Below, one piece after another: positions 1 to 10,939 of a DNA stretch of 64,000 nucleotides (position 1 is the first letter of the stretch; every line of letters begins with the position of its first letter). Both the position numbers and the translations under genes were made by a program. The notes beneath the pieces were generated by a model. The model saw only the letters and a program-made list of their open reading frames with translations, had not been told where the DNA came from and searched no databases. Origin of the DNA: Metallyticus violacea (taxonomy: Eukaryota; Arthropoda; Insecta; Mantodea; Metallyticidae); contig CM060833.1 of the NCBI GenBank assembly GCA_030762175.1, positions 69,534,501-69,598,500 on the forward strand, read 5' to 3'.

Positions 1-1140
1 CATACAATATAATCTAAAATAAATTCATTATTTTCTAAGTTGTCTCTCTTTGTGAATCATTAACAACGAGTGATACGGTTCTTCCTTTATTCCTTGCTAT
101 TAACATGAGAGTTATTGAAACTTCAGTACAGGTATGGCGCACAAACACAAGTTTTAAAATTACTTACAAATTTAGTGAGAATGATGAGGCCGAAAATAAG
201 GCTACCTTTATTAAGTTAATAATTTGAGGGTGCAGAGTTATATTTATAAAGGTATTGATTTGTTAAGGATGTTATTATGTATATGTTATAATTAAATACT
301 TTAGAAAATTGTTTTTAACAGGGATTGATATAATTTGAGACTTGTGCTTTATATGTATGTCATTTGGTATGTACTGTAATTTACAAAAGGGCATTGTATA
401 CATTGGCTTGTGTAAGAAAGAGACAGAGATGTGTACCTGACGGACAGCTCGTTCGCTGACCGCTCCTTAGACAATGCTGAGAAAAAGGGGAAAAGATTCC
501 TTTTGTCAGGTCTCGAAATTTCTGCAGTAAGAAAAACACATTCATGGCCGTAACGGGACAGAATTTTAACAAAATAAGATATAGCAATAATTTTAAAAGG
601 GAATGGAAATGTCAGAACAGAGACGAAAATGTTTTATTACAGGCAAGCCGGGGTACAAAGTACTCGTATTATGCCGCCTATTTCAAGAGTAAGTATGCCG
701 AAGCAAATGGGAAAAATGCGTGCGTTATCTCTGAGAACATTTGGCAATCTATAACTAAGGGAGGAAAAGATGTCACTTTGGAAGTCAAGCATGTAAGGAA
801 AGTGCCGAAGTTTATGACAGGCTGTTTTTGGAAAATTCAGGCTTGTGGGAAGATAGTGTAGATCAAAAGGGGGAAAATAAGTTTAGCCAATGGGCATCGA
901 ATAAAAATAAACGAATGAGTAGAACTTAGCGACACAATAAATATTTTAAGATAGCCAATGGTGAACATATAACTGGGGAATAGGATAATAAATGAGGGAA
1001 TTTAATTTAGCGAGAGGCATGGCGATGATATAGAAAAACTGGAGTACAGGATCAGAAATGGATTATTCTGGATTGTTTTATTTTGAAGTTTTGAAGCATT
1101 CGCGGGAGGAAGCATTGGTAACAGACGTTTAGGAGTCACG
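1..1140. other. AT-rich DNA, no recognised gene
   Basis: No domain, RNA gene or repeat is recognised here. A 105-codon open frame at 544-861 (+) is the only notable one. It is rich in Lys, Asn and Tyr, as expected of AT-rich noncoding DNA read by chance, and it has no motif I recognise. I do not call it a gene. Confidence 0.5.
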
Positions 1141-1410
1141 ACAGAGTAATAGTAGTAACAGCAGTACGATAGTGGCAAGAGTGGCAATTAGTCAGAATCT
1201 GCATCAGTTATCAGCTTTTCAGTGTCACAGCAGAATAGTTAAATCGTCGCGGAGCATCAAAGTAAATCGTTCGGTCAGTAAGAGCCAGTCAGGCAATGCA
1301 ATGTAATAGTAAGAATAATCACAATTGTGTCAAAGTGAATAAATACGCGAGTGAATACAGCGAATCATAATCTGTCGAAGCACAGCATGTTCCAAAATCC
1401 TCCAAGTTGT
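1141..1410 (+). other. possible LTR-like leader module
   Basis: The stretch is less AT-rich than its surroundings and carries short degenerate repeats of the type agtaatagtag/acagcag. They are followed by a polyadenylation-like AATAAA in gtgaataaatacgc near 1338-1351. About 80 bases downstream is ccaaccagtgccgaac, which could be the remains of a primer-binding region. Similar layouts occur on the minus strand near 29000 and 53700. No second LTR, TSD or gag-pol frame was seen, so this is only an inference. Confidence 0.2.
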
Positions 1411-1989
1411 CAAATAAATTAAATGTCCAACCAGTGCCGAACTTTATTATTTCAGTGAACAATCTCCTTCCCCCCAATGACATTAAGTCATTAAAAACGG
1501 TCCGAAATTACCCTGAGAACCCTATCCTCTGCATTGGAACCACAATAATTCCCGTTCCAATGAGTACAGACATTATTACAGCTGATGTAAGCAGTTTGTA
1601 GTTAGTTACTCATTGTCCTTAGACTTAGACATGCCTTATAACTAAAATTCCATATTGCCACGCTCGCATGTCTTCAATTTTTTTCCACCTCTGTGCATCA
1701 CTTTTAGCGGTTTCTCGTTTGTTTTTTCAGAATTAGCAACTATTATATTTGACCAAAATTTACTTACAAATAGGAGGAGAGCGGAGACAGTCATGCCATG
1801 GCAAGCCGCAGTAAACACTGTTCCTCCGGTTTCTAGGGTTCGCCCGAGGATAAGTTTAGGTTAGATTAGTGTGTGTGAATTGATTAGGGATTCCATTTTT
1901 TGCCGATTGTTGCTCTGTAATTTTATTTCGTCGTACACTTTAGCGTACTCTGTTATATACTGCATTTCTTATTATTAGTACAGCCATGG

Positions 1990-2271
1990 GATAACCATAC
2001 TTGTCTCTAGACCCTAGATCGATGGTTCAATCCTGGTCAGGGTCAATAGATTTTTCGAGCCTAAAAATTCTACATGTGGCTTCCTTCAGAAGGGAAGTAA
2101 ACCCGTGAATCCCATGTTAATCATTTACTGCACGAAAAAGAACCTGAAGCCTGAAACAAGAGACTTTTGAGCAAAATTTATCGGTCCTTTCATACACTGA
2201 ATTACATGGGACGTTGATGACTTGGGATGTTAAAGAGTGTCCGTAAATAAACCAAATAAACTAAAAATACA
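1990..2271 (+). repeat. SINE family B (copy 1, degraded head)
   Basis: The sequence matches the family-B body seen at 24698: a B-box-like atggttcaatcctgg, then cttccttcagaagggaagtaaa, cgaaaaagaacct, and the 3' end gttaaagagtgtccgtaaata. The first part of the tRNA-like head is damaged. Flanks tacagccatgg (1979-1989) and tacagcaatgg (2272-2282) match at 10 of 11 bases and are a likely target-site duplication. The element is noncoding and would rely on LINE machinery for retroposition. Confidence 0.75.
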
Positions 2272-2583
2272 TACAGCAATGGCATCTCCACACTACACCG
2301 CCATTTTCTTCCTTTTGTCGGATTTTTGCTGTAACAGTCAACGCATTCTTTCGGGATGGTGGGTGGGTTAATAGTTTTCAACGCATTTGCTTCATTTTGC
2401 TGTAAAGATTTAACAAAAATTTTCAATAACAATATTACGAATAAAAACATGCAAGAATATGCAAAGTTAAATGAAATATTCAAATTGCTTTCCATTGGAA
2501 CATACATCGTTTTGGCACTTGTGTTATTGTGCTTTATTGGTACAAAGTGTCCGTTGTCTGTCTTTCCTCTGTTGGAGGGGCAT

Positions 2584-2813
2584 TGCTTTAATTGATTTAT
2601 TTATGGACGCTCTTTAACATCTCAGGTCATCAGCGTTCCATTCTATTCAGGGCGTTAAACGGCAGACAAACACGGCTTTACTTTCCTTCCGAAGGTAGCC
2701 ATACTTAGGCTTTTTACGCCCGAAAAAATCCATCGGTCCTAGCCGGGTTCGAACCTGCGTTCTTGGGTGTAGGAGGCAAAAATGGTAACCACTACACCAC
2801 CAGAACCGACGTC
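2584..2813 (-). repeat. SINE family B (copy 2, internally deleted)
   Basis: This is a reverse-orientation copy. The 3' end reads gacgctctttaacatctc and the tRNA-like head lies at 2740-2813 (B box gggttcgaacctgcg, A-box region ggtaaccactacaccacc on the plus strand). About 60 bp of the body seen in other copies are missing after the cggcagacaaa segment. It is bounded by a perfect 10-bp duplication ggaggggcat at 2574-2583 and 2814-2823, so insertion was recent enough to keep the TSD intact. Confidence 0.88.
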
Positions 2814-2823
2814 GGAGGGGCAT

Positions 2824-4319
2824 AACACGTTCTTCGAGTAGGGCGCGGGGACAAAAATTTGACGATTTGCATATACAAGCGCGCTGCTATTGAATTCTGA
2901 TGTACTCCTCCATAAATGAGAGAGAAGCACGTCTAAATACTGTGACTGGTAAACTTTTCCCATGGTTAACTAATGAGCTATAGGCAGATACACAATGTTT
3001 GTTTGCATAACCTTATTCCAAAACAAGTTTATAATAAGCGTTACTCGTTATTTTAATATTTGTTAACACCAACGCCATGACAAGTTAAGCTTAGTATTGT
3101 AGAATGTTAATTTTTCGAACGCAAATAATTCCATAAACATTTCAGATGAATTTACCTCAAATCGTTTCGATTTATTAAAAAGAATAGCAAACAGCATCAT
3201 TTGTTCTTTTTTGTTATTTCATCCATTACGAATTAAAATAATGGAAAATAATGCAGAGAGATATCTTTTTTCGGTTAAAGAAGACCTCAACTGCCAAACC
3301 TTTACAGTTGGGATAATTCCATACATAATTGGGACACTGAGTTTCCTTCTACCATGTATCTAAAAGAACAGACCAGCGATCGCTTCGTTTATATTGAGTT
3401 TTTTTTTTTTTTACTGGAGTTTTGATGTTGTAGTGTAATTTCGAATAAAAATTATAATACTTTGTTATCTTACTGGGAAAGTTTAAACGATGTGAAATAA
3501 GTTGAGAAATACTGTTATCCTACTAATTAGAACATGGTAAAACAATGCTCTCGGAAAATTCTGTAAATAAAATATTCAGCAACTTTTGGAATAATTTATC
3601 GAAAAGTATTGGAATATTTACTAATTATTTCATTATATTATTTATTTGATTGACTAGGTGTTAATTTTTTTCACTGTACTTGATTTTTCAGGTACAGAAT
3701 TTTATAATTTTTTTAAAAACATAAATGCTCATTTATTTATTTACCAAATCGGAAGCGCCCTTAAGATATCTCGATGATTAATTGGTTTGTCATTACACAT
3801 ATATAAAGGAGAGGAAGAGATTTCAACTCTTTGAAGCTTCATCTCAGGGAGATATGGAATATTCTCATAGAGGAGCCAAGGTTCTGAAGCTTGTTAAGAA
3901 TACAGAATTACCCTTATGAAATTTAAGGGAGGTGAAGTGCAAAGGGTTTTAATTTCAATCATCCCCTCGGACAATTGAGGTTTAACTTCTTATACAAAGT
4001 CGAAAATAAATTAAATGCAAGTATCTGAATAATAAGTTCATAGTGTGTAATATGTTTCAATTGGATTGATAAGGACGTGGGGGAGATAATGCAGTCATAC
4101 TCAAAGGCTGGCCATTTGTGCTTACGCCCCAGACCAGTAGATACATCTCCGGAAGAATGAGATGACGGAGACACAAAATCTACGTGCACGTTTATGGGAA
4201 AACATTTCCAGATAGAGCACCCTGAAACCCAAGGAGGGTCGTTTCCAACAACGCACCAGCACACCTTGACCTGGCACTTTCGACCCTATAATGGAACCAG
4301 CGGAATACAATTATATAAA
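2824..4319. other. AT-rich spacer, no recognised gene
   Basis: Read on both strands, the segment shows only short frames. The last part (about 4080-4319) is more GC-rich and continues from the family-C SINE next to it. It may be the rest of that element, but I could not find its end. Confidence 0.4.
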
Positions 4320-4474
4320 ATGGGAGAACTGATAATCCATGGAAAGGAAAGAGGCACCCCAACACTCGTCTAAACAGCCAAGGGAAACCACGAAAAATGG
4401 CCGACCCCAAGAGATTTGACTCCGGGACCTCCGAAATGCGAGTACCAAGCGTTAACTACTGAGCCGCCGCTCTC
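4320..4474 (-). repeat. SINE family C (copy 1)
   Basis: Read on the minus strand, a tRNA-like head starts near 4474 with gcggctcagtagttaacgc (A-box-like) and ggaggtcccggagtcaaat (B-box-like). A body cgtggtttccc then leads to cctttccatgg. The same body is shared with the copy at 31945. The 3' boundary is uncertain because downstream sequence in the copies does not obviously match. Identification rests on the A/B-box pair plus two further copies in the window. Confidence 0.6.
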
Positions 4475-4479
4475 GATGT

Positions 4480-5889
4480 ATAAACTGTAAATTTCTACTG
4501 GATGTTAAATAATATATTTCTCTTGTAACACAATTGATGGTTGATATATTTAGAGATAAATGTTAAGATTATAATTTTATAAGCATCATTAACATTTTTG
4601 AGATGGCGTTTAAAAGTTATTTATAACTACATTTTTAAATAATTTAATTTGAGCTGATTGTCGTACACAAATGACGAAAATTAATGGTGGTGTGTCCAAA
4701 GTCCATCTATATATTCAAATCTGAAGAAAATCGGAAAAAAATTTCTTTCTGGCAACTTATATCCACTTGAAATGGGACTTGGTTTGCTCAGCAGGTCGGA
4801 TTAAGTATTTCATGGTGATATCGATAAAATGTAGAACGAATGTCCTCTGTTTAAATGCGGGTTAAAACAAGACCGATACCACCAATGAACTAGTAAATGA
4901 ATACAAATTTAAAGCACAAAATTCTTACTCTTTTTGTCATTAAAAATTGGAAATATAGCTATTAGCGTGACCGACTTTTACTATCGAAAATGCGAAAATA
5001 GACTCAAGTTTTCAACTGCCTGTTTTTCTCATAAAGTAAACTTAATGATCACTCGAAAAAGGATTTCTTTTTGTTAAAGAACAAAAGAGTGGAAGACATG
5101 TCACAAGCATTTGAGAGGGTTTCTCAAGCGTTTTAAAGCAGAGCGTTGCACATGCATCGCCCCAATTCCTTTGCTTTTACCTCTGTTAAACTTTTTCGGC
5201 AGAATTCCTTTTTTTATATTACTGTTATGCACATTCTTCGCTAATTTACGAGTTTTCTGAAAACAGCAGAAATGATTTTGGATAGCATTAACACTTTACT
5301 TCAACATAAACTGACGATACTGGAAAATTGTTTAAAAACATCCATTTCTTTTTAAAAACGATTGCAAACTTTATAAGGAATTTCACCGTGTACGGCGGGG
5401 TTTATTTGAGATATGGGCCGCCTGAGATCGGCTGCTTACTGGAGAAGTCCATCTGCCGCAAAAGAATAAAGGAAGAATGAGTAACCACGCCTAAGCCTAG
5501 TGTTTTTATTTTAGTATTCATATTTTTACTGAAAGAATAAAATAATACCGCATTTAAAACTGATAATAACCTGAGTTATAACTAAATCTATGCTTTTAGG
5601 CAAATGCCTATTTAGTTCCTATAGGAAAATGTGCAAAATAATTGCAAATGTTTGCAATTTATGGAAAATGATACTCATTGGGAGCTCTTTTTATACTGTA
5701 TAAAATGACCTAAAATAGGGGTCAGAGCCCATTTCTGTCTTTTTGTGTCTAATACTGCCTAAACAAGTAATTTTTAAGAATTAATATAGTTATTAAATTT
5801 GTCCCATGTATGGATGGAACGGCACCACATTGTCTCTTTGGAATTCTTGTCAATGAAAAGTTAACCAATCACGGTTGGCCACGCCAACA
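4480..5889. other. AT-rich spacer, no recognised gene
   Basis: The stretch is dominated by A/T runs, with one GC-richer patch near 5390-5480. I recognise no coding frame, RNA gene or repeat-family match. The LINE relic that follows may begin somewhat earlier than I have drawn it. Confidence 0.4.
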
Positions 5890-6218
5890 ATTTACATGCA
5901 AGATTTTTAAGTTTTTTTTGAAAATTGAAGAGAGACTAGACCTGATGCTAAACATTTTTAACCGTTATTTTTTACGAAGGAACCCAACCATCCAACTATT
6001 GGAATAATTCATCCAATTTACAAGGGAAAGGAGGATTTAAACAGTTCGGATCATTATAGGGCGGAAAAATGTTTTGCAAAATTCAGCAAAAAAGACCACA
6101 AAATTGGATGGTGGACAAAATTTTAAAATTTCAATGGGGATTTAGGAAAGGGTTTAGGACATGTTACAACATTTTTATTTTAAAAACTATAATGAATAAA
6201 TAATAAATAATATATGGG

Positions 6219-6300
<82 letters not shown>

Positions 6301-7600
6301 CTCTATAGTGTTTTCGTCGATTTTCAGAAAGCATTTGATTTCGTGGAAGGTAATGCTTTATTCAGAATCCGTGGTAAAATGTTGAAAGCTCTGAAGGCAG
6401 TTATGAGAGAGTAAATTTCTGTGTGAAGTGCGGAGGGAATAGTGTAACCCAGAACGTAGGCTCAAGCAGAGGAGTTAAAAAGAATGCAGTTTTATTTCAT
6501 TTATTCATAGATGACATTTCAATGGATTTATGGGGAATTGATTATGGTGCACTAATTACGAGAGATCAGAAAATTTCAGCTCTCTTGTATGCAGATGTTG
6601 TATTGTGTTTAACTTCAACGGTGGGCTACAGAGGTGCATTTATAGAATTGAGGTTTATTGCACTGCCTGGGGTCTCACGGTTAACGTTGGGAAAATAAAG
6701 GCGGCTTTTTTTAAAAAAAAAGAGTCGGCTTTCAACAAGGGAGTGTCTTGGTATTATCAGGGGGGGAAGAATCGAAAATGTCAAAAACATCATATATTTA
6801 CTTATAAACTTAACAATGGACGGCAAATGGTCAAGGCATATTGACTACTCAAATGGAAAAGCAAGGAAGTAGCTGGGGGAGGTGTTCACTTCATGATGAG
6901 GGTTCTGGAAATGCCTGTAAACAACAAGTGAACAATTCAAAAATATGAGCGACAGTAAATTATGGTGCGGAAATGTTGGAGTGGAGCGAGCGGAAAATCT
7001 TCGACAAAATTAAACTAATGTTCTGAAAAGAATTCTAAGGGTTGATAGGAGCGTGGTATTTTGTGGGGCGAGAAAAGAGTTCGGCAGTATTTGTGATACA
7101 ATGCTTTTTAAAATAATGGCGATTAAATATTAATTTAACTTAATAATGAGGCAGACACAAAGTTTCATTTTCTACCAGGAACAACTGAAAAATCTATTAA
7201 CTGGGAACTGGGCATCTATCATAAAAAGTTTGCAAGGGATAGGAGTGGGGTGGTTGTGGGAGATGGGAGTTAGAAATATAAGAAATGTTTGGAGGAAAGT
7301 TAGAAGGAGATTAATTGGTACTGATAGGCAAGTTGTGGAAGCTGAGTGTTCTAACAAAGATTACAATCAGATCTAAAATGGACATGGGGCAGGGAAGCAT
7401 ATATAAATGAAACGATAGGAGAATACAGAACGGCAATGGCTGTACAATGTCATGCGCCTCACAAAATGTAAAGTGTAGAAAATGAGAGATGACATAGGGG
7501 AATGAACGTGTCTTTTGTGTAGCATGTCTAAATGTTGTATCGGATAAGAATAATTAACAGGGACTATGAAAATGTATTAGAAATATAAGATGGGCAAAGA
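5890..7600 (+). pseudogene. non-LTR retrotransposon reverse transcriptase relic
   Basis: This is a decayed LINE ORF2. In changing frames the translation gives LMLNIFNRYF, then PIYKGKEDLNSSDHYR near 6010-6060 (the usual 'I.PIYKGKGD..NYRG' block), then FGFRKGLGTCYNIFILKT, then KLYSVFVDFQKAFDFV at 6299-6346 (RT domain A with catalytic-type D). LLYADVVLCL near 6580-6610 corresponds to the YADD box, here damaged to YADV. GLTVNVGKIKAAFFKK follows. NYGAEMLEWSERK near 6960 matches the distal part of such ORFs. Many stops and frameshifts make it dead. A (GA)n tract lies inside the RT domain. The LINE clade is not certain; CR1/Jockey-like is likely. No 5' end or TSD was found. Confidence 0.8.
6221..6299. 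repeat. (GA)n microsatellite
   Basis: About 39 uninterrupted GA units sit between two conserved reverse-transcriptase blocks of the LINE relic. They translate as an Arg-Glu run in the plus-strand frame, which is not a real protein segment. Confidence 0.97.
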
Positions 7601-7974
7601 AAACTCTCTGGCTAGAGAGGACATAATATATAATGTACTTATATATTTTAAATGTACTTCTATTGGTATTTTAACATTACGATGTTACATATGTATATAT
7701 ATTTGAATTATGCATTTTTCTTGTTTAGTGTCCTATAATGATAAATTGGAAAGGCTTATTAATTGCATAATTTTTTGTCATGACTAGGGGAGAGGACGTT
7801 ATTTCCCGAATATTTTAGTACATCACAGTGTATGAATATACATAATTCTGTGTGGTTCTGTTTTTTTTCTCAATATTTCTTATGTGCAAACAGCATGAAA
7901 ACGGTCTGACATTTAATTTATATATCTGGTAAGCCATTATTGAAATAAATACACCCTTACTATTACTTCTATTG
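7601..7974. other. AT-rich spacer
   Basis: This lies between the LINE relic and the triplet array. It may contain the LINE 3' UTR, but no tail or TSD can be recognised. Confidence 0.4.
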
Positions 7975-8024
7975 AGATTACTACTACTATTACTACTACT
8001 ACTACCACCACCACCACCACCACC

Positions 8025-8081
<57 letters not shown>

Positions 8082-8127
8082 GCTACTACTACTACTATTA
8101 CTATTACTGCTACTACTAGCACTAATA

Positions 8128-8180
<53 letters not shown>

Positions 8181-8313
8181 TACTACTACTGCTACTACTA
8201 GCACTAATATAATACTAATACTACTACTACTACTATTATTAATACTGCTACTACTAGCACTAATATAATACTACTATTTTACCACCACCACCACCACCAC
8301 CACTGCTTCTTCT

Positions 8314-8396
<83 letters not shown>

Positions 8397-8470
8397 CCTC
8401 TACTACTACTACTACTACTACTACTACTGCTTCTCTTCTACTACTACTACTACTACTACTACTGCTACTT

Positions 8471-8513
<43 letters not shown>

Positions 8514-8571
8514 CACTACTACTGCTGCTCCTCTACTACTACTACTACTACTGCTGCTCCTCTATTACTAC
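7975..8571. repeat. long (TAC)n/(CCA)n/(CTG)n triplet array
   Basis: About 600 bp consist almost entirely of triplets, mainly TAC/CTA with blocks of CCA, TGC and CTC. A 24-bp interruption ending tagcactaatata recurs at 8106-8129, 8188-8211 and 8244-8267, showing segmental duplication inside the array. The open frames here on both strands (poly-Leu, poly-Tyr, poly-Val) are artefacts of repeat translation. Confidence 0.97.
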
Positions 8572-8967
8572 TATAAAGTGCTGAACTAATTTTCATTTAT
8601 ACAGATTCCATTTTCAACAAGTTTTACCCTATTATTCATGTTTATTAGTAAATGCATAATTTGCTCTAATACATGCACATTGGGGCTTTTAGTAAGTACT
8701 ATTAATACTACTAATATAGTTGAGTTCTTTTCATGTTTAATATTTGTTAACAAGAATTAAATATCTTGCATAGTTGGATCACTGGGTGGATAAATTGGAG
8801 TTGGCTCGTGTCCCAGTGAGTTTAGTAGTAACATAGAGAAGAGGGGCTACCCTCGTGGAATATTTGAATCAACACGAAACTGCGGAACAATTACTTATTC
8901 GATGTGAAGCCTTTAGCCTAGAAACAACTCTTTCCTATCCCGGACCAACTTAAAGTACCTGTGGTTG

Positions 8968-9220
8968 TTGATTTGGTTTATTTATGGACGCTCTTTAACA
9001 TCTCATGTCATCAGCATCCCATTCAATTCAGGGCGTGAAACGGCCGAAAATTTTGCCTCTTATTTCAGGCTTGAGGTTCTTTATCGTGCCGTAAATGTAC
9101 GACACGGAACCCACGGCTTTACTTCCCTTCCGGAAGAAGCCTAACTTAATATTTTTACGCCCGAAAAAATCCATTTATCCTGGGCGGGAGTGAACCCGCG
9201 ATATTGGGTTGACGAGGTAG
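8968..9220 (-). repeat. SINE family B (copy 3, 5'-truncated)
   Basis: This minus-strand copy has the 3' end gacgctctttaacatctc and the usual body (ggcttgaggttctt, ccttccggaagaagcc, tttttacgcccgaaaaaatcc). The copy stops after the B-box part of the head and lacks the A box, consistent with incomplete reverse transcription. Flanks ctgtggttg (8959-8967) and ctgcggttg (9221-9229) match at 8 of 9 bases and fit a target-site duplication. Confidence 0.85.
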
Positions 9221-9229
9221 CTGCGGTTG

Positions 9230-10890
9230 GAAGATGTGGTATGAGTGAAGAAATTTGAAGCTATTAACCAAGTGATCCATATACCTCCAGTCACATGCTT
9301 CAACCAATGAGCAGTGACCACGTTCTAGTATTTTCCAGAAAGTGAACGTATTAAAAGATACAGAGAAGAAGGAAAGAAAATGTTTTAAATCACCAATTTG
9401 TATGGTAAACGAGTTTTTACAATGTATCAATAAACTAACTCCTCTTTAATCTCTTAAAATGACTTTAAGTATATTTTCCTTAATATAATTCTGTAGCCTA
9501 ACCAATAGGAGGTAAAAACAAACGAAAAGAAATGGTGAATTATCATGCCTAACTGTACAAAGTATTACTGTTACCTCAGTTAAAATTACTTCTGCTTTGT
9601 TCCTTTACTGTTAATAGTTTTTAGCTACTAGGCTCTATGACACTTTAATGGAAGGCGGAGATAATGAAATTTTGCCAATTGTAAAAGGGATCATAGAGTT
9701 TGCACAATGTTGCGGCATTGCATGCAGGGCTGGCAATATCAGTGGTTTCGCGGCAAATTTGGCAGTTTTACAGGCTACTAGCGGGTAAACGAGAGCGGTT
9801 ACGGTAATCCGGCGTTTTTAACTTTCGTAGTTGAGGTTTGACTATCCTGATCTGTCTCTGCAATAATATGTACAGGGTGTTAATGAACTACATGGAAATA
9901 ATTTCAGAGAGTGTATAGATGTAGTACATAAGTAATTTGAGGTAGGCAATGTATGGCCTGTCTGTTCAAACTTCGAAGCTAATTATTGCAGTAACCATAG
10001 GAATTAAACTTTTCAGATGAATTGCTAAAATTTATAGATAAAAATTAATTTATACAGCATCATCACTTCCAGCCTAAGGGTTCATTTTCCTATTTATAAT
10101 AGGAGGTTTAGCAGGAGTAATTCTTGCAAACTCTGCAATTGATATTATATAACTATAAGCTAATGAAGAAAGCACAACACACGATAATGAAGGGAGGTTT
10201 CAGAACGCATCACTCTGACGCCACGGTAATGACATTAGCTTTTGAGTAAGAGATGACCATTTGTTTCCAGTTCGAACAACGTTTATCGCTTTCTTTTCTT
10301 CTTCCGTTTAAAATTGATGTTTCAATTAATACATTTAAATCTTAACATATCAATTCACATAATTGCAATCCTTGTAGTTGTTATTGTATTTATCAATCAG
10401 AACCATGTCCTGAGTATGTGTTAGATAAATTAAGTTTTAGGCATCATGGCATCATCATCAAGCTTATTAGCCATTGTATATTGATAATACATTCATTGTT
10501 GAGAATGAGAATAAAACTTGAAAGCATTAAGTAAATTTCATTCATAATTCTTTAGTCTGCGTTACGCAGCACTTCATATTAAAACAAATAATAAAAACAG
10601 CATGACAAGAATTGAATCCGCTCCTACGGAACATCAGTTTTTGTTATGCATTACACCATACAAGTAGTTAAAGAGTAGACTCTAGAGTAGACTACATCAA
10701 GATCTCTCATTGTCGTAGAATTAAAATTTAACTTCTTTTATTTTTGTACAGTATAACATAAACATTTTATGATAATTTAAAATATATTGTTTGTGTTAAG
10801 TTATAGTAAAAGTATAAAATATTTGTTGTTTGTAAAAATGTTAATTTATTTTATTTGCTAAACCTTTTACGTACCACCCAGTAGTAGCTC
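9230..10890. other. AT-rich DNA with one transposon-end-like motif
   Basis: No gene is recognised. At 9871 the sequence tacagggtgttaatgaac resembles the 5' terminus of some insect Tc1/mariner-like elements, which often begin TACAGGGTGTT. No matching inverted end was found in the window, so it is at most an orphan terminus. Confidence 0.3.
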
Positions 10891-10933
10891 ACGTACCATC
10901 AATGGTACGTGTACCATAGGTTGGGAACCGCTG
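10891..10933 (-). mobile_element. hAT-like terminal inverted repeat (orphan end)
   Basis: The plus strand ends ggttgggaaccgctg at 10919-10933. Its reverse complement, CAGCGGTTCCCAACC, is the classic type of hAT-superfamily terminus. Just inside is a perfect stem, acgtacca/tggtacgt with a 4-base loop, at 10891-10910. Such subterminal repeats of GGTACGTG type are common in nonautonomous hAT elements. The partner end and an 8-bp TSD were not found. Confidence 0.45.
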
Positions 10934-10939
10934 CCTTAG

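Noticed and set aside
544..861. 105-codon plus-strand open frame
   Set aside because: Composition fits chance reading of AT-rich DNA; no domain, no gene context.
2202..2595. Open frames overlapping on opposite strands near a SINE
   Set aside because: They overlap each other and SINE B ends; no motif.
3769..4478. tctcgatg at 3769-3776 and 4471-4478 as a TSD of the family-C element
   Set aside because: An 8-bp match 700 bp apart is not strong, and the sequence between does not look like one element.
7937..8268. Poly-Val, poly-Leu/Tyr open frames on both strands
   Set aside because: They are translations of the triplet microsatellite; no other coding evidence.
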